NCBI RefSeq assembly: GCF_000287675.1
Contig: NZ_ALJL01000022.1
Location: 164,324 to 228,323, forward strand
Length of the DNA: 64,000 bases
Direction of reading: 5' to 3'
Origin: Lachnoanaerobaculum sp. ICM7
GTDB lineage: Bacteria; Bacillota; Clostridia; Lachnospirales; Lachnospiraceae
A program made the position numbers and the translations under genes. The notes under the pieces were generated by a model that saw only the letters and a program-made list of their open reading frames with translations, was not told the origin of the DNA and did no database searches. Positions 36,329 through 44,645 of this stretch are shown one piece after another (the stretch's first letter is position 1; every line of letters starts with the position of its first letter).

Positions 36329-36697
36329 ATGGCTCGTATAGCAGGCGTTGATTTACCAAGAGAAAAGCGTATTGAGATTGGTTTGACATATATCTATGGT
36401 ATAGGTCTTACAAGTTCAAAGCGTATCTTGAAAGAGGCTAATGTAAATCCTGATACAAGAGTAAAGGATCTTACAGACGATGAAGTAAAAGAATTGGCAC
36501 AGGTTATTTCCGATACTCAGATGGTAGAGGGTGATCTTAGAAGAGAGATCGCTATGAACATCAAGAGATTACAGGAAATAGGATGTTATCGTGGTATTCG
36601 TCATAGAAAGAATCTTCCGGTTCGCGGACAGAAAACTAAGACAAATGCAAGAACACGTAAGGGTCCAAGAAAGACAGTAGCAAACAAGAAGAAATAA
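36329..36697 (+). CDS. rpsM: 30S ribosomal protein S13
   Basis: 122-residue S13 of the head: [54 protein letters not shown] and the basic tail [21 protein letters not shown] upstream. A CGAAAA-GTAA-TTTTCG hairpin lies between it and rpsK. Confidence 0.98.
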   Translation: MARIAGVDLPREKRIEIGLTYIYGIGLTSSKRILKEANVNPDTRVKDLTDDEVKELAQVISDTQMVEGDLRREIAMNIKRLQEIGCYRGIRHRKNLPVRGQKTKTNARTRKGPRKTVANKKK

Positions 36698-36793
36698 TAG
36701 ATAATATAGTCTATTCATTTTTTCGAAAAGTAATTTTCGCTGTATGTTTTAAAAACAGGAGCGTAGTAAAGTTTAAAAAGGTAGGTTAGTTTA

Positions 36794-37192
36794 ATGGCAA
36801 AGAATGCGTCCACCAAGAAGGTGACAAAAAAGCGCGTAAAGAAAAACGTTGAACGCGGACAGGCACATATTCAGTCATCATTTAACAATACAATTGTTAC
36901 ATTAACTGATACCCAGGGTAATGCGATATCATGGGCAAGTGCCGGTGGTCTAGGATTTAGAGGTTCAAAGAAATCTACTCCATATGCGGCATCTATGGCT
37001 GCAGAAACTGCTGCAAAGGCAGCTTTAGTACATGGACTTAAGTATGTAGATGTTATGGTAAAGGGACCCGGTTCAGGAAGAGAAGCAGCTATTCGTGCGT
37101 TGGCTGCATGTGGAATAGAAGTAACAAGTATTAAGGATGTAACTCCGGTACCACACAATGGATGTCGTCCACCAAAACGCAGAAGAGTCTAA
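36794..37192 (+). CDS. rpsK: 30S ribosomal protein S11
   Basis: 132-residue S11 at the platform: [60 protein letters not shown] and the end [14 protein letters not shown]. The ribosome site (AAGGTAGG) is weaker and further away than for its neighbours. Confidence 0.98.
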   Translation: MAKNASTKKVTKKRVKKNVERGQAHIQSSFNNTIVTLTDTQGNAISWASAGGLGFRGSKKSTPYAASMAAETAAKAALVHGLKYVDVMVKGPGSGREAAIRALAACGIEVTSIKDVTPVPHNGCRPPKRRRV

Positions 37193-37207
37193 TAGGAGGT
37201 ACTAAAA

Positions 37208-37801
37208 GTGGCAATTAATAGAGTTCCCGTTCTTAAAAGATGCAGATCACTTGGCCTTGAGCCGGGTTTTCTGGGAATAGATAAAAAGTCTAACAGAGAT
37301 ACAAAAAAAGCAGGCCGTAAGCTTAGCGAGTACGGTTTGCAGCTTAGAGAAAAGCAGAAAGCAAAGTTTATCTACGGTGTATTAGAGAAACCGTTCAGAA
37401 ATTACTATGCTAAGGCTGAGAGAATGAAGGGCCAGGTTGGTGAGAACCTTATGATTCTCTTAGAGAGAAGACTTGACAATGTTGTTTTCCGTATGGGATT
37501 CGGCAGAACAAGAAAAGAAACAAGACAGATTGTTGATCATAAGCACGTTCTTGTAAACGGTAAGTGTGTAAATATTCCATCTTACCTTGTAAAGGCAGGA
37601 GATGTTATAGAGATCAAAGAGAAGGCAAAATCATCTGCAAGATATAAAGAAGTTGTAGAGTCAACAGCCGGAAGAATTGTACCGGCTTGGATTGATGCAG
37701 ATCTTGAAAACTTAAAAGGTACTGTAAAGAGCCTCCCTACAAGAGAAGAAATTGATGTTCCTGTAGACGAACTTCTTATCGTTGAGTTGTACTCTAAGTA
37801 A
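37208..37801 (+). CDS. rpsD: 30S ribosomal protein S4
   Basis: 197-residue S4, a primary 16S binder and alpha-operon regulator in other bacteria: [55 protein letters not shown] and the S4 RNA-binding segment [23 protein letters not shown] start 37208 with AGGAGG upstream. Confidence 0.97.
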   Translation: MAINRVPVLKRCRSLGLEPGFLGIDKKSNRDTKKAGRKLSEYGLQLREKQKAKFIYGVLEKPFRNYYAKAERMKGQVGENLMILLERRLDNVVFRMGFGRTRKETRQIVDHKHVLVNGKCVNIPSYLVKAGDVIEIKEKAKSSARYKEVVESTAGRIVPAWIDADLENLKGTVKSLPTREEIDVPVDELLIVELYSK

Positions 37802-37813
37802 TAGGAATCTTAA

Positions 37814-37841
37814 CAGCTGATACTTATTTTCGTATCAGCTG
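37814..37841 (+). terminator. Hairpin between rpsD and rpoA
   Basis: Perfect 10-bp stem CAGCTGATAC / GTATCAGCTG with an eight-base loop, followed by a poor T tract (ATTTGC). A partial terminator or processing site; it sits in a 135-base gap before rpoA. Confidence 0.5.
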
Positions 37842-37936
37842 ATTTGCTAATAATAGAAATATTTTAGCCTTGAAGTATTAACCAAGTCTCAAATATTTGA
37901 GACATAGATATAGTTTATCTAAAAGGAGGGACATTC

Positions 37937-38890
37937 GTGTTTGATTTTGAAAAACCCAATATAGAGATTGCAGAAATTTCCGAGGATAAGAAGTTCGGCA
38001 GATTCATATGTGAACCACTGGAGAGAGGTTATGGAACAACTTTAGGCAATTCCCTAAGAAGAATCATGCTCTCATCCCTCCCTGGATCGGCTGTCAGTCA
38101 GGTTAAGATTGACGGTGTGTTGCATGAATTTTCTTCCATACCGGGAGTAAAAGAAGATGTGACAGAGATCATAATGAATGTAAAGAGCCTTGCAATCAAG
38201 AATACATCTATTGATGATGAGCCGAAGGTTGCTTATATAGATTTTGACGGTGAAGGAGTTATCACTGCAGAAGATATTCAATGTGATCCAAGTATAGAAA
38301 TCATTAACAAAGACCAGGTTATTGCAACAGTTTCAGAAGGAAAGTTCTACATGGAACTGACAATAACAAACGGTAGAGGTTATGTAAGTTCAGATAAAAA
38401 TAAAGGAGAGGATACTCCTATAGGTGTGATAGCTATTGACTCTATTTATACCCCTGTAGAAAGAGTAAATCTTCTTGTAGAGAACACACGTGTAGGTCAG
38501 ATGACAGACTTTGATAAGTTAACACTTGATGTTACTACAAACGGTACATTGGCACCTGATGAGGCGGTAAGTTTAGCTGCCAAAGTTTTGAGTGAGCACC
38601 TTAATCTGTTTATAGATTTGTCTGATAACGCTAAAACTGTCGATGTAATGGTAGAAAAAGCAGAGGATGACAAGGAAAAAGTTCTGGAGATGAATATAGA
38701 TGAACTTGAACTGTCAGTTAGATCTTACAACTGCTTAAAGAGAGCAGGAATCAATACAGTTGAAGAATTGTGTTCACGTACTTCAGATGATATGATGAAA
38801 GTCAGAAATCTGGGTAGAAAATCATTAGAAGAAGTCCTTCAAAAGCTTGAAGAGCTTGGACTTCACCTTCGTGAGAGCGAAGAATCATAA
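37937..38890 (+). CDS. rpoA: DNA-directed RNA polymerase alpha subunit
   Basis: 317 residues. N-terminal dimerisation domain ([55 protein letters not shown]) and C-terminal domain ([38 protein letters not shown]) that touches UP elements and activators. GTG start 37937 behind AAAGGAGGG. Confidence 0.98.
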   Translation: MFDFEKPNIEIAEISEDKKFGRFICEPLERGYGTTLGNSLRRIMLSSLPGSAVSQVKIDGVLHEFSSIPGVKEDVTEIIMNVKSLAIKNTSIDDEPKVAYIDFDGEGVITAEDIQCDPSIEIINKDQVIATVSEGKFYMELTITNGRGYVSSDKNKGEDTPIGVIAIDSIYTPVERVNLLVENTRVGQMTDFDKLTLDVTTNGTLAPDEAVSLAAKVLSEHLNLFIDLSDNAKTVDVMVEKAEDDKEKVLEMNIDELELSVRSYNCLKRAGINTVEELCSRTSDDMMKVRNLGRKSLEEVLQKLEELGLHLRESEES

Positions 38891-38960
38891 AAAAGAATAA
38901 ATAGACATATATAGTAAGTCCAATGTCAGCGTATATATGTTTCCTATGGAGGAGAAAAAA

Positions 38961-39497
38961 ATGGCAAAGTATAGAAAACTTTCAAAGACATCAAGTCAGA
39001 GAAAAGCATTATTGAGAAACCAGGTTACAGCACTTTTACAGCATGGTAAGATTGTGACTACAGAGGCAAGAGCAAAAGAGATCAGAAAGATTGTTGAGCC
39101 GCTTATAGCATTAGCTGTTAAGGAGAAGGATAACTTCGACCTTGTAAAGGTAAATGCAAAGGTTGCAAGAAAAGATGCTGACGGCAAGAGAGTAAAAGAA
39201 GTTGTAGACGGTAAGAAAGTTACTGTTTATGATGAGGTGGAGAAGGAAATCAAGAAAGACAGACCTTCAAGACTTCATGCAAGAAGCAAAATCAATGCTG
39301 TAGTATATGTTCCGACAGAGTTACCTGCAAAGGCAGCCGGAAAGAAGAAGAATACAAAGTCAGTTGACCTTGCAAAGAAGCTTTTCGATGAGTACGGTCC
39401 AAAGTATGCAGATCGTAAGGGTGGATACACAAGAATAGTTAAGATCGGTCTTCGTAAGGGAGATGCGGCTATGGAAGTTTTACTTGAGTTAGTATAA
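38961..39497 (+). CDS. rplQ: 50S ribosomal protein L17, enlarged form
   Basis: 178 residues against about 120 in most bacteria. The N-terminal half (KYRKLSKTSSQRKALLRNQV, TALLQHGKIVTTEARAKEIR) and the C-terminal GGYTRIVKIGLRKGDAAMEV are standard. The extra about 55 residues sit in the middle (roughly 70-135), are highly charged, and look disordered. ATG 38961 with GGAGGAG upstream. Last gene of the ribosomal run. Confidence 0.96.
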   Translation: MAKYRKLSKTSSQRKALLRNQVTALLQHGKIVTTEARAKEIRKIVEPLIALAVKEKDNFDLVKVNAKVARKDADGKRVKEVVDGKKVTVYDEVEKEIKKDRPSRLHARSKINAVVYVPTELPAKAAGKKKNTKSVDLAKKLFDEYGPKYADRKGGYTRIVKIGLRKGDAAMEVLLELV

Positions 39498-39517
39498 TAC
39501 CATCTTTGATATATAAA

Positions 39518-39545
39518 AGTAGCAGTCTATGACTGCTATTTTTTA
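39518..39545 (+). terminator. Terminator of the ribosomal protein superoperon
   Basis: AGTAGCAGTC / GACTGCTATT stem with a TAT loop and six T residues. Confidence 0.88.
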
Positions 39546-39565
39546 TGCAATAAATTTGACATTGA

Positions 39566-39594
39566 TTGAGCTTACAGAATATTTATGATATAAT
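39566..39594 (+). promoter_or_regulatory. Promoter for the second MATE gene
   Basis: TTGAGC (39566-39571), 17-base spacer, TATAAT (39589-39594), 27 bases before the coding start. A better -35 (TTGACA at 39555-39560) is too far upstream to pair with this -10. Confidence 0.6.
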
Positions 39595-39621
39595 TCGATA
39601 ACTACGACAGGAGAGTCTTTT

Positions 39622-40911
39622 ATGATTGAAAAAAAACTTAGAGGATATATTCTGCCTAATATCCTTGCTACAACAGGTACATCATGTTATGTATTGGCAG
39701 ATACTATTTTTATATCGATGGCGGAAGGAGCAAACGGAATAACCGGATTAAATCTTGTTTTACCTATATTTGCAATAACATTTGCTATAGGAGCCATGAT
39801 CGGAATAGGCTCTGCAACAAAGTACACATTATTAAAGTCACTTGGTGATAAAAACAGTGCGGATAAATATTTTTCAAATTCATTTTTCTGGAGCTTCTTA
39901 TTCAGCTTACCTTTTTTAATTTTGGGTATTTTTGTTCCTGATGTTGTACTTAAGATTTTCGGTGCGGATGAAGTAATAGTAAATGTAACTCACACATATG
40001 CACGTATTATTCTTTGCTTCTCGCCGTTTTTTATGTTGAACTTTACATTTACAGCGTTTGTGAGAAATGACAACTCACCGAGGATTGCTATGGCGGCAAC
40101 ACTAATAAGCGGAATTTTTAATATAATATTTGATTACATACTTATGTTCCCTGTAGGTATGGGTATGGCAGGTGCGGCACTTGCAACAGGAATATCACCG
40201 ATAGTAAGTATGAGTATCTGTATGGTACATTTTCTGTCAAAAAAGAATAATGTGCGTTTTTGCTTTAATTTGCCTTCAGTAAAAAAATTGATTTTATCAT
40301 GCAGTCTCGGCCTGGTGGCATTTGTAGGTGAAATTTCAAACGGAATAATAACAACAGTATTTAACTTTATACTGCTTTCACTTGTAGGTAATATAGCGGT
40401 TGCGGCATATGGAGTTATAGCAAACTCCGCCTTGGTGGGAGTGGCGATGCTAAACGGTGTATCACAAGGATTACAGCCCGTAGCAAGTGAAACTTTCGGT
40501 AAAGGTGAAAATAAAGACTTAAAGAAAATATATATATATTCAATTTCTGTAGGTATGATTATAGCGGGAGTTTTGGTGGCAGCGGTTATGGCATTTGCTC
40601 CAAATATTATAGCCGCATTTAACAATGAAAATTCCGATGTGTTGGCAAATTATGCAATTCCGGGTATCAGAATTTACTTTATAGGATTTATACCTGCGGC
40701 ATTTAATATTATTACAGCAGGATTTTACAGTGCTACAGGAAGAGGAAAAGAGTCCTCTCTTATAGCAATATCAAGAGGTATAGTGGCAATAATTGTATTT
40801 GCACTTATCTTACCGGGGATTTTCGGAATAACAGGAGTATGGAGCTCATTTTTTGCGGCGGAAATGTTTACTGCAATATTATGTATAATACTGATGAGAA
40901 AAAGTTTTTAA
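39622..40911 (+). CDS. MATE-family efflux transporter (second copy)
   Basis: 429 residues, twelve membrane segments: LRGYILPNILATTGTSCYVL, ADTIFISMAEGANGITGLNL, the second-half LNGVSQGLQPVASETFGKGE. Only distantly like the MATE protein at 18602; this one resembles the MepA/DinF-type clostridial branch. Single-gene unit with its own promoter. Substrate unknown. Confidence 0.87.
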   Translation: MIEKKLRGYILPNILATTGTSCYVLADTIFISMAEGANGITGLNLVLPIFAITFAIGAMIGIGSATKYTLLKSLGDKNSADKYFSNSFFWSFLFSLPFLILGIFVPDVVLKIFGADEVIVNVTHTYARIILCFSPFFMLNFTFTAFVRNDNSPRIAMAATLISGIFNIIFDYILMFPVGMGMAGAALATGISPIVSMSICMVHFLSKKNNVRFCFNLPSVKKLILSCSLGLVAFVGEISNGIITTVFNFILLSLVGNIAVAAYGVIANSALVGVAMLNGVSQGLQPVASETFGKGENKDLKKIYIYSISVGMIIAGVLVAAVMAFAPNIIAAFNNENSDVLANYAIPGIRIYFIGFIPAAFNIITAGFYSATGRGKESSLIAISRGIVAIIVFALILPGIFGITGVWSSFFAAEMFTAILCIILMRKSF

Positions 40912-40986
40912 AAAATAAAAAATTTGCAACAGCATGCAATAAAATGATATTCTCATGCATTAATATAGTGAAAGGATGATTATTAG

Positions 40987-41559
40987 ATGCTTAATTTTGT
41001 GGCGGTCTTGGAGGAGGGATCAAAAGCTTCGTCGACGGTGGATGATAAACTTATAAAAGATATCGCAAAGGGAAGTATGGAGGCTTTACATACTTTATAT
41101 GAAAAAACTCATAAAAGTGTATATGCCTTTGCCCTTTCAATAACAAAGAATACTCATGATGCAGAGGATATTTTGCAGGATACTTTTTTGAAAATCTATC
41201 AAAAGGCAGCAGATTACACCTCATATGATAAACCGATGGCATGGATATTTACAATAGCAAGAAATTTTGCGCTTATGAAGATTCGTGACGGGAAAAAAGA
41301 GGGTAGTTTAGAAGATGATAACGATTTGCCGGAACAGGATTTTTCCTTTGTGGAAGATCTCAGTGAGCGTATTATTCTAAAAACAACTATAAATAAGTTG
41401 GATGATAATGAAAGTACGATACTTTTACTACATGCGGTGGCAGGTCTTAAGAATCGTGAAATAGCGGAATTACTTGATATGTCCATAAATACCGTGCTTT
41501 CAAAGTACAACAGGACTGTCAGGAAGATGCAGAAATACTTGGAAGAGGAGGGCTTTTGA
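40987..41559 (+). CDS. Sigma-70 family (ECF-like) RNA polymerase sigma factor
   Basis: 190 residues. Region 2 covers ALHTLYEKTHKSVYAFALSI and AEDILQDTFLKIYQKAADYT; region 4 covers ILLLHAVAGLKNREIAELLD and MSINTVLSKYNRTVRKMQKY. A short acidic linker replaces region 3, as in extracytoplasmic-function factors. It overlaps by one base (TGATG) the membrane protein downstream, its presumed anti-sigma factor. A TTGCAA/TATTCT promoter with 18-base spacing lies at 40924-40953. The stimulus is unknown. Confidence 0.88.
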   Translation: MLNFVAVLEEGSKASSTVDDKLIKDIAKGSMEALHTLYEKTHKSVYAFALSITKNTHDAEDILQDTFLKIYQKAADYTSYDKPMAWIFTIARNFALMKIRDGKKEGSLEDDNDLPEQDFSFVEDLSERIILKTTINKLDDNESTILLLHAVAGLKNREIAELLDMSINTVLSKYNRTVRKMQKYLEEEGF

Positions 41560-43022
41560 TGAAAAGAGAAGAAATTGAGAAGAAGCTCGACACTGCTGTA
41601 TCGGGAATGATTCCCGAGGATATGTTTAAAAGAATTTCTGAAAATATCGTTTCTGTTGACGCAGAAAGGATTGAAAAAGGAATGAAGAAGAAGTTTAATA
41701 TATTCGGTAAGGGATTTGTAGGAGTGGCGGCTGCCGCTTGTGTGCTGTTTGCAGTAGGAGTTGTAGGTGTTCCGTATTACGGAAATAACTATGTTCCGGA
41801 TTCACATGTAGATATCGATGTAAATCCGGGAGTTGAGATTGTAACAAACAAAAAGAATAAGGTTTTAGAAGTTCAGTCCACAAATCAGGACGGAGCCGCC
41901 GTTATTGACGGTATGAATCTTAAGAATACCGAGCTTAAGGTTGCCGTTAATGCACTTATAGGTTCAATGGTTCAAAAGGGTTATATCCAAAATGACAATA
42001 CAGGTATTTTGGTAACCGTAAGAAATGATAACGAAGACAAGGCAAACAAAGTTAAGGCGGAGGTATTAAATGATATAAATACTGCTCTTTTAACCAATTC
42101 GGTACAGGCAACAGTTATTAATCAGACCGTAAAGACTACTGTGGATGCTAAAAAGTTTGCCGCAGAAAACAATATATCCATTGGAAAGGCGGTATTTGTA
42201 CTCAATCTCGCCGCTAAAGACACTTCTCTGGATGCAAAAGAACTTGCCAAGATGAAAGTAAGCGAGATTGCAAGTCTGGTTGTACAAAAGGGCATAGATA
42301 TCAGAGATATAGTTGATTATGATTCTGATGACAGTATCTGGGAAAATATTGCAGATGCTATTGAAGATATAGATGAAGATGCAAGAGAAAAAGAAATTGC
42401 TACAAGCGCCGCCGTAGAGAACAGTACTGTAGCCGCCACAACACCACAGACTGCTCCGACGCAGCCTGCAGCAACTGTCGCACCTGCTACAACAGCCGCA
42501 CAGTCAAATAATACTGTCGGAGATATAGGCATAGAGAAGGCTAATGAAATAGCAATTTCTCATGCAGGTCTTTCAAGCGGAAGCGTATCATTTGTAAAAG
42601 CAAAGATTGACACAGAGGATGGTGTAAAGGTTTATGATATAGAATTCTACAGCGGTAATGCTGAGTATGATTATGAAATCAACTCTGCAACAGGTGCAAT
42701 AGTGTCATTTGACCAAGATATTGAAAACTATGAGATACCTACACAGCCACAGAGTGCGGCACCTACACAGTCGGCTACACAACCTCAGACGGCAGCGCCT
42801 ACACAGGCTGCATCTTCAGTTATCTCAGTAGACAAAGCAAAGCAGATAGCACTTTCAAATGCCGGTGTTAGCGGTGCAAGTTTTAAAAAAGTTAAACTTG
42901 ATACGGATGACGGCGTAAGAGTTTATGAGATTGAGTTTAAGGTTGGAAATGTAGAATACGAATACGATATCGATGCTTCAAGCGGTGCGATAATATCAAG
43001 CAGCTCGGAGATAGATGATTAA
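41559..43022 (+). CDS. RsgI-like transmembrane anti-sigma factor with two C-terminal PepSY domains
   Basis: 487 residues. Cytoplasmic 1-51 (sigma-binding), one membrane helix (about 52-73), then an extracellular RsgI-type domain beginning HVDIDVNPGVEI (83-94); in RsgI proteins cleavage occurs at the Asn-Pro bond corresponding to Asn89-Pro90. After about residue 275 comes a Thr/Pro/Ala/Gln linker, a PepSY repeat (about 322-390), a second low-complexity linker and a second PepSY repeat (about 421-487). ATG 41559 overlaps the sigma gene by one base. Likely holds the sigma factor inactive until an envelope signal is sensed; PepSY domains often touch proteases. Inferred from domains and context. 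Confidence 0.8.
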   Translation: MKREEIEKKLDTAVSGMIPEDMFKRISENIVSVDAERIEKGMKKKFNIFGKGFVGVAAAACVLFAVGVVGVPYYGNNYVPDSHVDIDVNPGVEIVTNKKNKVLEVQSTNQDGAAVIDGMNLKNTELKVAVNALIGSMVQKGYIQNDNTGILVTVRNDNEDKANKVKAEVLNDINTALLTNSVQATVINQTVKTTVDAKKFAAENNISIGKAVFVLNLAAKDTSLDAKELAKMKVSEIASLVVQKGIDIRDIVDYDSDDSIWENIADAIEDIDEDAREKEIATSAAVENSTVAATTPQTAPTQPAATVAPATTAAQSNNTVGDIGIEKANEIAISHAGLSSGSVSFVKAKIDTEDGVKVYDIEFYSGNAEYDYEINSATGAIVSFDQDIENYEIPTQPQSAAPTQSATQPQTAAPTQAASSVISVDKAKQIALSNAGVSGASFKKVKLDTDDGVRVYEIEFKVGNVEYEYDIDASSGAIISSSSEIDD

Positions 43023-43069
43023 GATAGATATAAAAGAATATAGTTATAAAAGTAACGATACTATACATA

Positions 43070-43098
43070 TTGACAAACAACTAAAAAGGATTTACATT
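43070..43098 (+). promoter_or_regulatory. Promoter for the hydrogenase-maturation leader
   Basis: TTGACA (43070-43075), 17-base spacer, TACATT (43093-43098); predicted start near 43105. Confidence 0.6.
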
Positions 43099-43100
43099 GT

Positions 43101-43234
43101 ATACAGATGCTCCTAACAGGGAAGACGGGATCTTTATACTGTATCTGACTTGAAAGGTGGTTTGTGAATGTATAAGATTGTGCCAAGGCACATTTATTTG
43201 ATTACCCAAAGCCACCGAGGCTTTGGGTTTTTTT
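43101..43234 (+). promoter_or_regulatory. Candidate attenuator/riboswitch leader with terminator upstream of the hyd genes
   Basis: A perfect terminator, ACCCAAAGCC (43204-43213) / GGCTTTGGGT (43219-43228) plus a T tract to 43234, ends 33 bases before the first hyd gene. GGTGGTTTG (43156-43164) is complementary to CAAAGCCACC (43207-43216) with one bulged base; that pairing would destroy the terminator's left arm, the layout of an antiterminator. Upstream a closed domain is formed by ATACAG (43101-43106) with CTGTAT (43139-43144), and GTGC-CAAG-GCAC follows near 43178. I recognise no known riboswitch core. Confidence 0.62.
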
Positions 43235-43267
43235 GATACAAAAATCTATTATTTATAAAGGGGAAAT

Positions 43268-43528
43268 ATGGATAACAGAGTAGCATTGATGGCAATAATT
43301 GTGGAGGACAGGGATTCTGTAAAAGAGCTCAATGATTTATTGCATGAGTACGGAGATCATATTATCGGAAGAATGGGTATACCCTATCATAAAAGGGGTA
43401 TAAGTGTGTTGTCGGTTGCTCTCGACGCACCTAATAATGTGATTTCAAGTTTGTCAGGCAAAATCGGGAAATTACCGGGGGTAAGTATAAAAACCGCTTA
43501 TTCAAATGTGGGTGATGCAAATGGCTAA
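43268..43528 (+). CDS. Iron-only hydrogenase system regulator, TM1266 family
   Basis: 86 residues with an ACT-like/NikR C-terminal-type fold: VALMAIIVEDRDSVKELNDL, LHEYGDHIIGRMGIPYHKRG and ISVLSVALDAPNNVISSLSG. Proteins of this family sit beside hydE/hydF/hydG and are annotated as putative regulators; the ligand is unknown. It overlaps hydE by eight bases and is the first gene after the attenuator-like leader. Confidence 0.85.
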   Translation: MDNRVALMAIIVEDRDSVKELNDLLHEYGDHIIGRMGIPYHKRGISVLSVALDAPNNVISSLSGKIGKLPGVSIKTAYSNVGDANG

Positions 43529-44645
43529 AGATATATCACTTTATAAGACGAACTTTAAAAATACCGAATATGACAGACAATTGGAAATTGATAAAAGCAT
43601 TGCTCTGATAGATAAACTCGAAAAAGAAAGAAGTCTTAGCCTTGAAGAATACAAATATCTTGTAGAGAGTTTGAATGAAGAGGTATTTGATTATATCAGT
43701 AAAAAGGCAAGAATTATAGGCGATGAAAATTATGGTAAAGATGTTTATCTCAGAGGCTTGATAGAGATAAGCAATATTTGTAAAAATGATTGTTATTATT
43801 GTGGAATAAGACATTCAAACAGAAATTGTGACCGCTACAGGCTCACAGAAGAAGAAATACTTGAATGTGCGGATGAAGGATACAGGCTCGGTTACAGAAC
43901 CTTTGTAATGCAGGGAGGTGAAGACGGAAAATTTGAACCGGATTATATATGTAGTATTGTAAAGAAAATCAAGGAAAAGTATAAGGACGTTGCCGTTACA
44001 CTTTCTTTGGGAGAATATGAGAAAGAAGACTATCAGAAAATGTTTGACGCAGGTGCGGACAGATATCTTTTGAGACATGAGACTGCGGACAAAGAACATT
44101 ATGAGAAACTTCACCCTAAGCAGATGTCATTCGAGCACAGAATGAACTGTCTTAAAGCTTTAAAAGATATCGGATTTCAGGTAGGATGTGGATTCATGGT
44201 GGGTTCACCGTATCAAAGCTCTTTTACATTGGCTAAGGATTTAAAGTTTATAGAAGAATTCGGACCGCAGATGTGCGGTATAGGACCTTTTATACCACAC
44301 CATGATACTGCGTTTAAGGATGAAAAAAGCGGAAGTATTCAAATGACTTTATTTTTAATAGCCATACTTAGAATAATGAGACCGAATATGCTTATTCCGG
44401 CAACGACTTCATTAAGTACATTGGACAATCTGGGAAGAGAGAAGGGAATACTTGCAGGTGCAAATGTGGTGATGCCGAATCTTTCACCGCTAAAAACAAG
44501 AAAAAAATATGAACTATATGACGGAAAGGTATGTACAGGAGATGAAGCCGCTCACTGTATCGGATGTATTACCAACAGAATCAACAATATAGGTTACGGA
44601 GTTGCAAAAGTAAGAGGAGATTATAAATGTTTAAATACGATGTAA
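43521..44645 (+). CDS. hydE: [FeFe]-hydrogenase maturation radical SAM protein HydE
   Basis: 374 residues. Radical SAM cluster Cys87, Cys91, Cys94 (ICKNDCYYCGIR), then VMQGGEDGKF, LRHETADKEHYEKLHP and the end CIGCITNRINNIGYG. Needed to build the dithiomethylamine-bridged di-iron cluster of hydrogenase. ATG 43521 is preferred, with GGGTGA six bases upstream; an in-frame ATG at 43506 is possible. Overlaps hydG by 19 bases. Confidence 0.93.
   Translation: MAKDISLYKTNFKNTEYDRQLEIDKSIALIDKLEKERSLSLEEYKYLVESLNEEVFDYISKKARIIGDENYGKDVYLRGLIEISNICKNDCYYCGIRHSNRNCDRYRLTEEEILECADEGYRLGYRTFVMQGGEDGKFEPDYICSIVKKIKEKYKDVAVTLSLGEYEKEDYQKMFDAGADRYLLRHETADKEHYEKLHPKQMSFEHRMNCLKALKDIGFQVGCGFMVGSPYQSSFTLAKDLKFIEEFGPQMCGIGPFIPHHDTAFKDEKSGSIQMTLFLIAILRIMRPNMLIPATTSLSTLDNLGREKGILAGANVVMPNLSPLKTRKKYELYDGKVCTGDEAAHCIGCITNRINNIGYGVAKVRGDYKCLNTM

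Noticed and set aside
39555..39560. Perfect TTGACA upstream of the second MATE gene
   Set aside because: No -10 box at 16-18 bases; the TATAAT present is about 28 bases away and pairs better with TTGAGC at 39566.
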